Shown one piece after another: positions 36,501 to 45,060 of a stretch of 64,000 bases of DNA. Source of the stretch: Malus domestica (lineage: Eukaryota > Streptophyta > Magnoliopsida > Rosales > Rosaceae). The stretch lies in NCBI RefSeq assembly GCF_042453785.1, contig NC_091664.1:4204501-4268500 (forward strand). The letters are read 5' to 3'. The stretch's first letter is position 1, and each line of letters begins with the position of its first letter. Under the pieces are notes generated by a model, which was given only the letters and a program-made list of their open reading frames with translations, was not told the DNA's origin and ran no database searches. Position numbers and translations under genes: made by a program.

Positions 36501-37607
36501 TACATACCGAACACCTGTCAACTCTTTAACCATGCCATCATGCAACTTCAAACGAACTGTACCAATCCCTTTTGTTGTGCAAGGATTGTCATCTCCCATG
36601 AACACAACGCCACCATCAAACTCTTTCAAGCTTGAAAACCAATCCTTGTGAGGAGTCATATGATGAGTACAACCCGTATCCAACACCCACTTAGTAGCAC
36701 AATCAAATGATGAAGAAGTGGTTAAAGCAAAATCAGAAAAATCTGTTTCAACCTCAGCAACATTAGCTTCAGAACTTTCTTTGCCTTTGGTCTTCAATTT
36801 AGGACAATCTTTCTTCCAATGGCCCTTATTACGACAAAATGCACATTCATCCCTTTCCAAAGGTTTTCTACCTTTAGAGTTTCCTCTAGGTCGAGACTGT
36901 GATTTTTTTCTGTTAGAAGATGACCTCCTCTCCGATGATCTACCTCTAACAAATAAAGCTTCAGATGTACTATCATGATTTTTATCTCTATGCCTCATTT
37001 CATAATTCATCAAGGCATTTGACACATCTTCAAATTTCACAGTTTCTTTACCATGCATAATAGTGGTAACAAAATGCTCGTAAGAGTTCGGCAAGGAATT
37101 CAACAATATTAAGGCCTTATCTTCATCCTTAATATCCTCATCTAAATTTAACAAGTCGGCAATCAACTTATTAAAAGCATCAAGGTGTCTAATCATTTTT
37201 GTACCTTCTTTGTATTGGAAGCGGTAGAGTTTTTTCTTCAAGTGTAGCCGGTTCTCTGCACTCTTCGTCATATACTTGTCTTCCAATTTTTGCCACAACA
37301 CACTTGCTACCGTCTCCCGCATCACAAAATACTTCTGAGTTTTTGTAAGGCACAACCGAATTGAAGAGCAAGCACACAAATTTAATTTCTCCCATTCCGG
37401 CTTCGACATAGCTTCCGGCTTCTCTCCCAAAGCGGCAAGTAGATCTTGTTGAGCCAACACATCTTTGACCTCACATTGCCACATCCCGAAGTTGTTTGTG
37501 CCATCAAACTTTTCCACTTCGAACTTTGCATTTTGCACCGTAGTTCTTGCAAACCCGGAGGTGCTTCCAAAAGGATTCTCATCTTGCCCGTCTGACATCT
37601 TTGGCAA
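33567..37607 (-). CDS. Copia gag-pol polyprotein, intact (1346 aa)
   Basis: Single open frame from ATG at 37605-37607. In order: gag with a UBN2-type region in the first ~230 residues, zinc knuckle CAFCRNKGHWKKDC (about residue 253), aspartic protease VLDTGCTHHM (about 306), and an integrase zinc-binding region around HMRLGHAGE. The integrase core follows (DYVHSDVWGP, QQNGVAERLN), then reverse transcriptase (KARLVAKGYAQ, LYGLKQSPRQWY, YVDDMLI near 1020), and RNase H (YVDSDYAGDLDGRKSTTGY, STTEAEYMA). The order integrase before RT defines Ty1/copia, and the length is close to Tnt1. No internal stop or frameshift is present and all catalytic motifs I can check are there, so the product is probably active. 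It makes virus-like particles, cDNA and integrated copies in the host nucleus. Confidence 0.95.
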   Translation of the reverse strand: MPKMSDGQDENPFGSTSGFARTTVQNAKFEVEKFDGTNNFGMWQCEVKDVLAQQDLLAALGEKPEAMSKPEWEKLNLCACSSIRLCLTKTQKYFVMRETVASVLWQKLEDKYMTKSAENRLHLKKKLYRFQYKEGTKMIRHLDAFNKLIADLLNLDEDIKDEDKALILLNSLPNSYEHFVTTIMHGKETVKFEDVSNALMNYEMRHRDKNHDSTSEALFVRGRSSERRSSSNRKKSQSRPRGNSKGRKPLERDECAFCRNKGHWKKDCPKLKTKGKESSEANVAEVETDFSDFALTTSSSFDCATKWVLDTGCTHHMTPHKDWFSSLKEFDGGVVFMGDDNPCTTKGIGTVRLKLHDGMVKELTGVRYVPNLKKNLISLGTLESKGFRFHSDGQTLKVTYGALVVMKAPRCGHLYLLQGSTVTGEASVVSENMGTSDSDTTRLWHMRLGHAGEKALQGLVKQGLLKGATTCKLDFCKHCVLGKQTRVKFGTAVHQTKGILDYVHSDVWGPTKTPSLSGRHWFVTFVDDYSRRSWVYTMKHKSEVLNIFLSWKKMVENQTGRKIKILRSDNGGEYTSDPFFKVCKEEGIVRHFSVRGTPQQNGVAERLNRTLLEKVRCMLSQSGLSKSFWAEAVNYACHIINRLPSAAVQGKTPMEVWTGKPSSDYDYIHIFGSPAYFHVTENKLDPRAKKAIFLGFSSGVKGYRLWCPEMKKLVISRDVTFDEESMYKVSEKNVKDVQQVELEKVASGTSNSISADVEATTSEEVGDHEDVEEVELEDSIQVEEQVSPQESIAKNRGKRQITKPARYSDYVSFALPIITDDIPSNFEEAIESEEKKRWCNAMGDEMNSLLKNKTWELAKLPKGKKAIGCKWVYAKKEDADEKSNVRFKARLVAKGYAQKEGIDYNEIFSPVVKHSSIRIMLALVAQYDLELVQLDVKTAFLHGDLNEEIYMCQPDGYLVKGKENLFCKLKKSLYGLKQSPRQWYLRFDKFMRCQNYSRSQYDHCVYFKKLQDGSFIYLLIYVDDMLIASKNVEEIEKLKKQMKNEFEMKDLGEAKKILGMEITRDREKGLVSLNQRQYLEKLIRKFGVHDSTKPVSTPLAPHFKLSSLQCPKNDKEKLQMKNIPYANLVGSLMYAMVCSRPDIAHAVGMVSRYMHNPGKEHWQAAKWILRYLHGTRDVGLCFERDDSGIGHFAVGYVDSDYAGDLDGRKSTTGYVFTMAKGPVCWRSILQSSVALSTTEAEYMAVAEAIKEAIWIHGLIRDLGVDQKQVEVHCDSQSAIYLAKYQVHHARTKHIDVRYHFVREIVGEGEIILQKIPTKDNPADMLTKVVGVAKFVHCLNLAHILPI

Positions 37608-37633
37608 CTAGACAGTACCCAAGAGCAACCAGT

Positions 37634-37645
37634 GCTCTGATACCA
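37634..37645 (-). other. Copia primer-binding site (tRNA-iMet)
   Basis: On the minus strand TGGTATCAGAGC lies just inside the 5' LTR, two bases from its end. This is the standard complement to the 3' end of initiator methionine tRNA. Confidence 0.9.
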
Positions 37646-37647
37646 AT

Positions 37648-38348
37648 TGTTGTGCTAGGATAGCACCAAACCCGTTGGAACCAACTCAAGCTAACCCACA
37701 GGAAATTTATCAAATGAAAATGCAAGAACAAAATATAAAAGACACCAAGATTTTAACGAGGTTCCTCAACAGTCAGTGTAACTAAAGTACGTCCTCGGAG
37801 CAGTAGGAGCTCACCCAATAATCCACTATCAACCAAATGGGAGTTTACAAAGTGTTGGCAATCTCACAACCCAAATAACCCAATACACCCAATAGCTCTC
37901 ACACACCACAGAAACCAATAGAGAAAGAAATATAATGAATAATTTCTTCTCTATACATGTAGCTCAAAGCTATTACAACAATAACTATGATGGATGATTG
38001 CTAATAAAAAAGAAGAGCACATTCTTCTTCTTTTCAACAAAGGGTTGTTGCACCCTTTCTAATTTTCTGATGCTCTGCAGCTTGCACTCATTTTCTCTGC
38101 AGCTCTCTTCTCTCTTCTGCTCAAAACTGAAATTGAGCTCTCCTTTTCTTCTCTATCTACCGAAACAAAACAATGACTTATTATTTAAACCAAGCCATCA
38201 CTTTCGGCTAATAAAAAACCACAAAAGAAGAAAAAACATCATCATGATGCCTCCTCATCATGATGTCTTTATAATTTTATAACCAAAAGTTTTTTCTTTT
38301 CCTTTTTTTAATAGCCGAAAGTAATTGTTGTTTGGCCATAATTTAACA
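37648..38348 (-). repeat. Copia 5' LTR
   Basis: 701 bp, nearly identical to 32724-33424. It ends TTTAACA at 38348, followed by the target duplication ATCCC. It should hold the element's promoter on the minus strand. Confidence 0.93.
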
Positions 38349-38785
38349 ATCCCATCAGGAGTTGTTCTCATAGTCTTTGAATTATAATTGTAACTCTTTT
38401 AGTTTAATCGTTGTCCTACACGGATTCATCAAACCAAAAGCACATATGGATTGGAGACATGGGGAGACAGTATGGTATCTGCTTACTGGTTGACTTGCTT
38501 TAAACGATTTTTGAGCTGAAAATTTCTCGCAAAACTAATAAACAAGAACAGAGAATGCAGCAAATAAGTTGACTCTGCAGAAGTTGCTGAAAGAGCAAAA
38601 ATAGCTGGATGAGATGCGACCCTTATCGCGTTGGACTTCAATTGTCAGGTGATACTTTCAGGCCACGCTTTGCCTTAAACCGACTGCATATGATTGTTAA
38701 AAGACTGACCAAAACTGTTATAAGAGTCCAGATTTTCACTTTGTGGTTCATTCACCTGCGCAATGAGAAACGTTCTACAATCGAA

Positions 38786-39125
38786 CTAACAATGAGACGC
38801 ATGCAGTGAGAAATCATCTTCGTTGAATTCTGAATCAACTCCCTCGTGTCCATCAAACTCAGCAAGGCCCATGAACATCTCAATTGGAACTTCTTTTGAT
38901 GCAATATCTCCTTCTATGCGTTCGTTAACCACATCAACTGGTTCACTGACATGAACTTTTCCATTTTCGGGTTCTACAGCATAATATTTGGCATCTAAAG
39001 GTACAATTTTCTCACAACCTTTGGCTGCCCTGCTCAACCTTGAAGGCAAAGTATTAGTCTGCCGGACACCATGTTCCTATCATGGTGTTTTAACGGAATT
39101 GAATCTGGTGGAGTTCCAGAAGCTG
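38786..39125 (-). pseudogene. 'U' pseudogene copy III (C-terminal block)
   Basis: The minus-strand frame reads LPSR-type MPSRLSRAAKGCEKIVPLDA to VPIEMFMGLAEFDGHEG and EFNEDDFSLHASHC, then stop at 38786. It is the cleanest copy of this block in the window. The sequence upstream (39050-39125) is truncated. At about 39125 it joins the duplicated NAC 3' flank (CTCCACCACTTCATACTG), so only the last ~90 residues remain. Confidence 0.6.
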
Positions 39126-39129
39126 CTCC

Positions 39130-40729
39130 ACCACTTCATACTGAAAAGTGCATACATATAAAACATGAAACAACAAATATGCCACAATTTGAAGCATGAA
39201 AAGGCAAGCATACCTTGCCTGCAGATAATATACTATCGGAGGGAGGAACAGAAAAAGGTAGGTGCATTGGCCCTCCTTGCAATATATACTTCTTGACTGT
39301 ACATAAATTTGAAGGTCAATAATGTCGAATAAGAAACTAAAATCACAACCTATGAGTGCGATGTTCACCATCATTGTGTACTCTCTTAATACCTGACGTG
39401 GAAAACAGGAAATTGATGGCCCCTTGCAAATTTTGAATATTTAGATCATTTATATTACTTATTTATCTTTGTGTGTCTCTATGCATGCCAAACGATAACA
39501 AACATAAAAATAATAGCAGACACATCAGAAATGCAGTTGAAGGCATTTCTTTCAAATGATCAAAATGACAGTCAAATATGGGCTGTGAGGATTGTCATGC
39601 TCTCACAAATGCGACATACATAATATCAGAAACATCAACAGCTACTGAAACTGAAAACCTAAGAGACAGTAGCTTCAAAAACTAGTCCTACATGATGAAG
39701 AAATCTACACTAAAAGAACTGCAAGTACACAGGAAACAGCATGTGAGCTCCGCATCCTACCTCGTACTTAAAGAGATGCAATTTGTAAAGAAAGAATAAA
39801 GTGCTTCAATTTTTTAGAATCACGACCATCCTGTTGAGCAGAGAAATTAAAGAACTCATAGGGAATCGACGTGAAAACGAAGTGCCGGTTGTCGACTACC
39901 TGACGCCCTCCCCCTCCTCCTTTATCCGAGCTTGGGACCGGCAGCGTAAGATAAACTTACACAGGCGGAGTTAGAAAATCAAAGAACTGTAAAAAGAAAA
40001 TCAGTTATGGACAAGATGTCAAGACCAATAGAACCGTAAAAGCAAAACAGTCCAAAAACACAACTGAGGACAACAGCGAGAAACTTGCATTGCTGGTCCA
40101 AAACAGAACGTGACACATATAATATAGACTAAGGTATGAATACTAAAAATTAAAGAGAGAACTTACATTCCACAAAAAATCCATAAAAACAGTGGCAAGA
40201 AACATGATAATTGTCCTTATCGTCAACAAAACTATCAACACGTTCACAAACTGACACTGAACACTTAACACACCATGTTACCATCAAAATTCAAGCACAA
40301 TACACAGAACATGCACACGCTCACAAGCCACTTATGCAGAGGGAGTAATTCAAAGGAAAAGAAAACATTAATTTGATTTTCAAATTTGGTATAGTAAATT
40401 AGTAATTGAAATCTTCAACCTTGAAACCTTTTGTCAATAAAAATAAAAAGAAAGTAAGAAGCTTGGGTGGAAAAGAAATGTATTATAAAGCATTCAGTGC
40501 ATTAAAATTGGAAACGATCCTAGAAGCAAAATGAAAGGCAGGCAATGTATAAGTACGTCAGAGAAGAGGGCCCAGGTAAACACCTATACCAAATTTCTTA
40601 ATTAACTAATGAACCAAAAGAAATCAAAGCATATATACTAAGAACGGAAATAAAATATATCCTGATCATAACTGTGCTTCTATATGCACGCCATGGAAAT
40701 TAGACAGCTGCTGTCACCTCTACGTCCCT
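39130..40729. repeat. NAC 3' flank (right copy)
   Basis: Paralogue of 26934-28151 with extra sequence at about 39400-39480 and 39560-40040. Within the extra sequence, 39870-39965 (GTTGTCGACTACCTGACGCC, GCTTGGGACCGGCAGC, ACACAGGCGGAGTT) has the look of a dispersed plant repeat that I cannot name. The decayed Ariadne-like exon lies at 40160-40265. No gene is supported. Confidence 0.65.
40160..40265 (-). pseudogene. Decayed Ariadne-like exon fragment (right copy)
   Basis: Near-identical to 27540-27650 and a remote match, by eye, to the 49258-49371 exon of the Ariadne pseudogene (ACTTACATTCCA..AAAATCCATA..ATGATAATT..CAACAAAA). No reading frame survives. Confidence 0.45.
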
Positions 40730-41896
40730 CTATTGATCATTCACAGAATCGTTCATCCACAAACAGTCTGTCCAGTAATTGAACCCGTCTAACGGTTGGC
40801 TGAATTCGTCAATTTGAGGCCACTCCCGGGGCAATTTACCTTCAAGCGTTGTCAACCATTCTTTAATGTCTCCACGCACTGCTTCACCGTCTAAAGGATA
40901 TTCCCCGCCGCCCAAGAATATTGGAGAAGAAGGAACATCACTCATCAGTGGCACATATTCATGATCTGAAATATGAGTGGGAATGGGCATCACATTTCCG
41001 TTAATGTAGCTTATGCACCCCTGGTCGTGATTGCTAGTGTCGCCGTCCAAGCATATGGGATAAGAAGGAACATCACTCATCAATATCACACTATCCTGAT
41101 CAGAGAAATCAGTCGGCTTCGTATTGCCGTTAATGTTGGTTATGCACTCCTGATCCTGATACCTAGTGTCAGTAATCATATTGCTTTCAGTTCCAACAAA
41201 AGGCAAAACAGCAGGGGTATTGGTGATCACATTCACATTAGAATGTTTTTGTGAACCCGGTTCTTTTCTTGCTCTCTTTCTCTTAATCAGCGGCTTCTCA
41301 TTCGATAATTCTTTTCTTGCCCTCTTAATCGGTGGCTTCTCATTGAAGTCATGAGTTGGACTTGAGGAATTCATCTTGTTTCCGCACCTAGACCTCGGAT
41401 TCCTTTTAAGTCGGGAAAGAACGACCTTTGGGCCAGCAACTACATTAGGAAGAAGACTGTACTCTTCTAACAGCCAGCCGCCATTGTTGTTAGAACCCTT
41501 GTTGTTATACCTGAAATGCCCTTTATCCCCAATTGGAATTCCGTCCAAACCTAAAACTTTGTCGGAGGATGTTTCGCTCCAAGTGCCTCCGGCTTCGATC
41601 TGGCGTTTGCTGCGGCTATCGCTGTCGCTTCTAGAACGCAGCTCGTAGAAGAAGAACAAGTCCTGATCGAGTAGGGAATTTCCACCGAATTGCTCCCAAA
41701 CCACCCAGGGTGGTGTTTGTCCAAAGAGATTGAACTCGTGAACAAACGGGTTGCCCAAGGGCTTTCCGGAGAGGGCTCTATCGCGAAGATAGGAACTGAC
41801 CAATTCTTGATCAGTAGGATGAAACCGAAAACCCAATGGCATACCGTAATAACCCACCTCCATTGTTAAACGCGATTTCAATTCAATGCAATTCAA
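40730..41896 (-). CDS. Divergent NAC-domain transcription factor, single exon
   Basis: 388 residues, or 377 if translation starts at the second Met (41863, MEVGYYGMPLGFRF), which better fits NAC proteins. NAC subdomain A is clear (LGFRFHPTDQELVSSYL), B is FNLFGQTPPWVVW, then DLFFFYELRS. Subdomain C is altered: GTWSETSSDK stands where typical NACs have GYWKATGxDK. Subdomain D is short (KGHFRYNN.., GGWLLEEYSLLPN). A basic nuclear-localisation-like region follows (KRARKE, IKRKRARKE near residues 190-212). The acidic C-terminus contains a repeated MSDVPSxPIxL motif. Loss of KATG may weaken DNA binding, so it could act as a dimerising regulator (inference). The fragment at 28152-28943 is its near-identical broken paralogue. 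The promoter resembles that of the gene at 43834-44523. Confidence 0.82.
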   Translation of the reverse strand: MNCIELKSRLTMEVGYYGMPLGFRFHPTDQELVSSYLRDRALSGKPLGNPFVHEFNLFGQTPPWVVWEQFGGNSLLDQDLFFFYELRSRSDSDSRSKRQIEAGGTWSETSSDKVLGLDGIPIGDKGHFRYNNKGSNNNGGWLLEEYSLLPNVVAGPKVVLSRLKRNPRSRCGNKMNSSSPTHDFNEKPPIKRARKELSNEKPLIKRKRARKEPGSQKHSNVNVITNTPAVLPFVGTESNMITDTRYQDQECITNINGNTKPTDFSDQDSVILMSDVPSYPICLDGDTSNHDQGCISYINGNVMPIPTHISDHEYVPLMSDVPSSPIFLGGGEYPLDGEAVRGDIKEWLTTLEGKLPREWPQIDEFSQPLDGFNYWTDCLWMNDSVNDQ

Positions 41897-42119
41897 AACA
41901 AAACAAATGCAGCAGCAAAAACCCTAATTTTTTATTGGGCACAAAATAAAGAAGAGAAATAAGCGGGAGAAATTAAAGAGAAGAAAAAGGGAAACCTGGA
42001 AGCCGATTTCACTCGCTCGCCGAGGAGAGCAGCTCGTCGACGCCTCCTCAATCGCCGTCTTCGTCCCCAAACAAGAGCAACTGAAATTTCGAGTATTCTG
42101 TAATTCAATTCAACCGGAG

Positions 42120-42400
42120 ACTGTTGGAGCACTGAATTCTAGTTCTGGTTCAAATTCGAACGCGCAGAGAGAGCGAGAGAGAGAACGCACAGAGAGAGCG
42201 AGAGAGAGAACGCACAGAGAGAGCGAGAGAGAAAGATCTTGAGAGAGATCTAGAGAGAGAGAGAGAGAGAGAGGATTTGAAATTTATACGGAAGAAAATA
42301 TGACCGTTTGGTTTGGGAATTGGATGTTAACGTTGCAAACTTGCAAGGCTCACCGCTTAAGCGCGGGATTTTATCACGTGGCATTTTCATATCTACGAAA
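42120..42400 (-). promoter_or_regulatory. NAC gene promoter with GA-rich array and G-box
   Basis: A ~28-bp unit (AACGCACAGAGAGAGCGAGAG) is repeated three times at about 42160-42235 and followed by (GA)n to 42275. Upstream in the minus direction lie AAAATATGACCGTTTGG, ACCGCTTAAGCGCGGG and ATCACGTGGC, which holds a CACGTG G-box. The same blocks in the same order precede gene A (44860-45055). GA arrays are common in plant core promoters. Confidence 0.55.
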
Positions 42401-42423
42401 CCCTAAATCCCCAAATTGTGGAA

Positions 42424-42645
42424 TCCGGATTCTCCCGGATTCTTTTTGTGAGGATCCTGAAAATTTTTGAATCATATTCGTTCATTGTACATCATACAGT
42501 CAGAAAATATTTTAAATATTTTTATTTAAAATTAAATACAAACAATACCTGACAAAAACTGATCGTACAATATAAGATAAACGAACATAATTTACGGATC
42601 CTCAATATCCCTACCAAAATGATCCGGAGAGGATCCTGTTGGCAA
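42424..42645. mobile_element. MITE with long inverted ends, relative of 3829-3999
   Basis: The left arm (GGATTCTCCCGGATTC, GAGGATCCTGAAAAT, TTCGTTCATTGTACATCATAC) pairs with the right arm read inverted (GGATCCTCTCCGGATC, GAGGATCCGTAAATT, TTCGTTTATCTTATATTGTAC). The centre TTTAAATATTTTTATTTAAA is the same as in the element at 3829-3999. It is about 20 bp from the G-box block of the NAC promoter. Confidence 0.65.
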
Positions 42646-42984
42646 ATTGTGAGCCAAATGACTAGAATAACGCAGGGAAAAAAAAGAATTTCAATTGGGC
42701 TGGGTTCCGTTTTTAACTTCTTGGCCTATTTTTTATTCAGCTGGGTCCAGTTCTTTTGGTTTTCAGGCATTCTATTGGCAAATTTTTTTAGATTTTTATA
42801 TTAGATTAACGAACCCAAAAAGATTTTTTAGATTAAGGGTGAATGTTGGATTGAAAGTTTCAATTTCGACACGAAAAAGATTTGTTTCGTATTTTTATTA
42901 ACATAGCATTGCATGATTGACACGAAAAGTCATAGTCACAATGTATTAATGTCATAAAAATTGCTCAACATGGATATATTTCGC

Positions 42985-43083
42985 AATAGGAAATTGTGAT
43001 TATGACTTAGACATGAGAAATCATAGGAAATCACGATTTTTTTAATTTCCTATGTCCAAGCCACAGTCACAATTTCCTAGGAT
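42985..43083. repeat. Hairpin-forming inverted repeat
   Basis: AATAGGAAATTGTGATTATG at the left pairs, with several mismatches, with CACAGTCACAATTTCCTAGG at the right. The arms are about 35 bp around a short loop (ATAGGAAATCACGATTTTTT). Related ACAATG/TCATAGTCAC motifs lie outside it (42912-42945, 43085-43110). It is probably a worn MITE. Confidence 0.5.
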
Positions 43084-43517
43084 TGACACAATAAGCCATA
43101 ATCGCAATGTTCACATGGCGCTGCATATACATTTTTCATAGGAGTAACAAGATTTTCTCCCAACTCTAATACACCTTTATGTTCTTCCTATCCAAAACTA
43201 TGTTGGAGAAGATTTCATAAGAAACACGTCCGGAATCCGTCATTACCAGATTGATTATTCATGAAACGAAACGTAGAGGTCGAAACAAACAATGAGAAAC
43301 TGAGTACTACTGTTCGCTACAACGACAACGTCTGAAAATTGAAACAAAAACTCAAACTGTGCTGAAAGAAATGACAAGAACAAAAGTAAGTGCAGTCAGA
43401 ACTGTTGGGAACTTCATGTACATTCATATGTATATTGTCTGCAGATTTCCTCAAGATTGACAAAAGTACAAAGTAAGACCACCAGCTAGACGAAATAACA
43501 TACTGAAAACTATTCCA

Positions 43518-43625
43518 TCCACAACAATAACAACAACAACAAAGCCTTTTCCCACTAAGTGGGGTCGGCTATATGAATCCTAGAGCGCCATTGCGCTTGG
43601 TTCTATGTCACATCTTCCGTGTAAA
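43518..43625 (-). mobile_element. 3' tail of an RTE-type LINE
   Basis: On the minus strand the sequence runs ..ATAGCCGACCCCACTTAGTG, GGAAAAGGCTTTG, then (TTG)n. I recall this as the conserved 3' end of plant RTE LINEs. It is a short 5'-truncated insertion without coding sequence, in the 3' flank of gene A. Confidence 0.65.
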
Positions 43626-43833
43626 TAAAAAGACTGAAAACTAATAAACTAACTATGATTAAAACGGAAGTCGGAAAGAAAAAGCTGAAAGGTTACCGTG
43701 CTCATCTAAATTCTTGAACTCTACTAGTAGTATAAAAACAAGAGCTGACGCTTCTAGATGATAATAGCTTGACAACTTGATTCACGCAAGGCGTGTATAC
43801 TCCGTGTAAAGTCCTCTTCCTCCTGCTCCGCTT

Positions 43834-44523
43834 CTAGATGATGATGATGGAGAGCAAGCAAATCAAGAGAAAATGGAGAACCGGGGCCCGTGGCCTTCCA
43901 ATGTTTCCAACCACAACTGGTAAAATAATGATTTGAGAAGGAGGGAACGGGATGATGGTGATGAGCAGAGTAGTGTGATCAGGTTCAGTAGCTTGATGTA
44001 CATGATCTTGATTTGGGTCTTCATCATCCTCTCCTCCAATATGATTAAAGAATTCAGTGATCAAGTCCTCCTCATCATCCAACTCTCTTTCATCCGTGGT
44101 TCTTGGCCCCTCCTCAATCTCGTGACGATGATGACCGAGATGAGTAGTTAGCGGAGGCACAACAGCAGCCTCGTCTGCAGCAGAGGCCGCAACAGCAGAA
44201 TCAGGCAGAAGCTCAAACTCGTCAATTAAGGATCCTAACAGATCATCATCCCAGCAATCATATGCTTCGGTGGTGCTGCTTGAGGACCCCTCGTGATGAA
44301 GTAGATCATCAAGCTCCCTAATCGAGTCCTCCATTGCCAAAAGACCATCATCCGAATCATGAGTCCTCTGCCTCTTGACCGTATCACCCAAAACCGTAAC
44401 GGCATCATCGGAATCGGAATCGGAATCGGAATCGGAATCAGGGAAACGCGGACGCTTGAGAGAAGAGACAGTGGGCCTCAAATCTTGACCTCCCATCTCC
44501 AATTTCTTCACGAAACACAACAC
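43834..44523 (-). CDS. Gene 'A': acidic, Ser/Asp-rich protein of unknown function
   Basis: 229 residues from the first Met; MGGQDLRPTVSSLKRPRFPD at the tenth residue is an equally good start. I do not recognise a domain. The protein has a nuclear-localisation-like LKRPRF and VKRQRTHD, an SDSDSDSDSDD run encoded by a GATTCC hexanucleotide repeat (44408-44440), and an acidic helix-like stretch (MEDSIRELDDLLHH). Another acidic block, DDDLLGSLIDEFELL, follows, then acidic RELDDEEDLITEFFNHIGGE. The last ~50 residues (hydrophobic, Ile-rich) look like readthrough beyond a lost stop. In the relic at 23440-23800 the corresponding frame differs there. Small size, basic patches and acidic blocks would suit a nuclear regulator (inference). 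Its promoter is homologous to that of the NAC gene. Confidence 0.55.
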   Translation of the reverse strand: MLCFVKKLEMGGQDLRPTVSSLKRPRFPDSDSDSDSDSDDAVTVLGDTVKRQRTHDSDDGLLAMEDSIRELDDLLHHEGSSSSTTEAYDCWDDDLLGSLIDEFELLPDSAVAASAADEAAVVPPLTTHLGHHRHEIEEGPRTTDERELDDEEDLITEFFNHIGGEDDEDPNQDHVHQATEPDHTTLLITIIPFPPSQIIILPVVVGNIGRPRAPVLHFLLICLLSIIII

Positions 44524-44829
44524 AAACAGACGAAAGCGGTGTGCTTTCTGTGAAAACCAAAACCCTAAGTCGGTAATGTGGAAGAAGAAAAAGCAGAAAT
44601 TAAAGATCAGCTCGGAGTGCGACTGAATTGATTATACGGGATTTGGGAATTAGGGTTTCTTGTTACAGTGCTAGACAGACAGAAATTAAAGATACCGAGA
44701 AATAAAACAGAAGAAAAGGCAAGAACTGAACCTGGAACTGGGAACAAGTCGTCGACTTTCTTCTCAGAGAAGAGGATGGATTCGTCCCCAAATTTGAATC
44801 GAGCTTCCAATTTCAACAGACAGAGAGAG

Positions 44830-45060
44830 ATCAAGCGACAGAGAGAGAGAGAGAGAGCAACAAATTTGAATTGGGCTTCAAATTCGGACGCACACAGAGA
44901 GAACGCAACAATGCAACACGACCGTTTGAGCGAGAGTGAGAGCGATCCAGAGATCCAGTGAGAGAGTGGGATGGGGGTTTTGAAATTTAAAGAAGGGAAA
45001 ATATGACCGTTTGGGAATTGGACCGCTTAAACGCGGGTTTCATCACGTGCCGTTTTCTTT
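44830..45060 (-). promoter_or_regulatory. Gene A promoter, homologous to NAC promoter
   Basis: It contains a GA-rich stretch (44821-44856), TTCAAATTCGGACGC, TTTGAAATTTAAAG, GAAAATATGACCGTTTGGG, ACCGCTTAAACGCGGG and ATCACGTGCC. These occur in the same order and spacing style at 42140-42390 upstream of the NAC gene. The CACGTG G-box is kept. Confidence 0.55.

Larger units (their letters stand above)
32724..38348 (-). mobile_element. Complete Ty1/copia element (Tork/Tnt1-like)
   Basis: 5.6-kb element on the minus strand. It has 701-bp LTRs, TG...CA ends (TGTTGTGC / TTTAACA), and target duplication ATCCC at 32719-32723 and 38349-38353. The primer-binding site complements initiator-Met tRNA, the polypurine tract is intact, and there is one uninterrupted gag-pol frame. 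The LTRs differ at three positions by my reading (two adjacent at about 32860/37784, one at 32886/37810), so the insertion is very recent. All parts needed for autonomy appear present. It sits in the shared 3' flank between RLK2 and U copy III. Confidence 0.95.
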
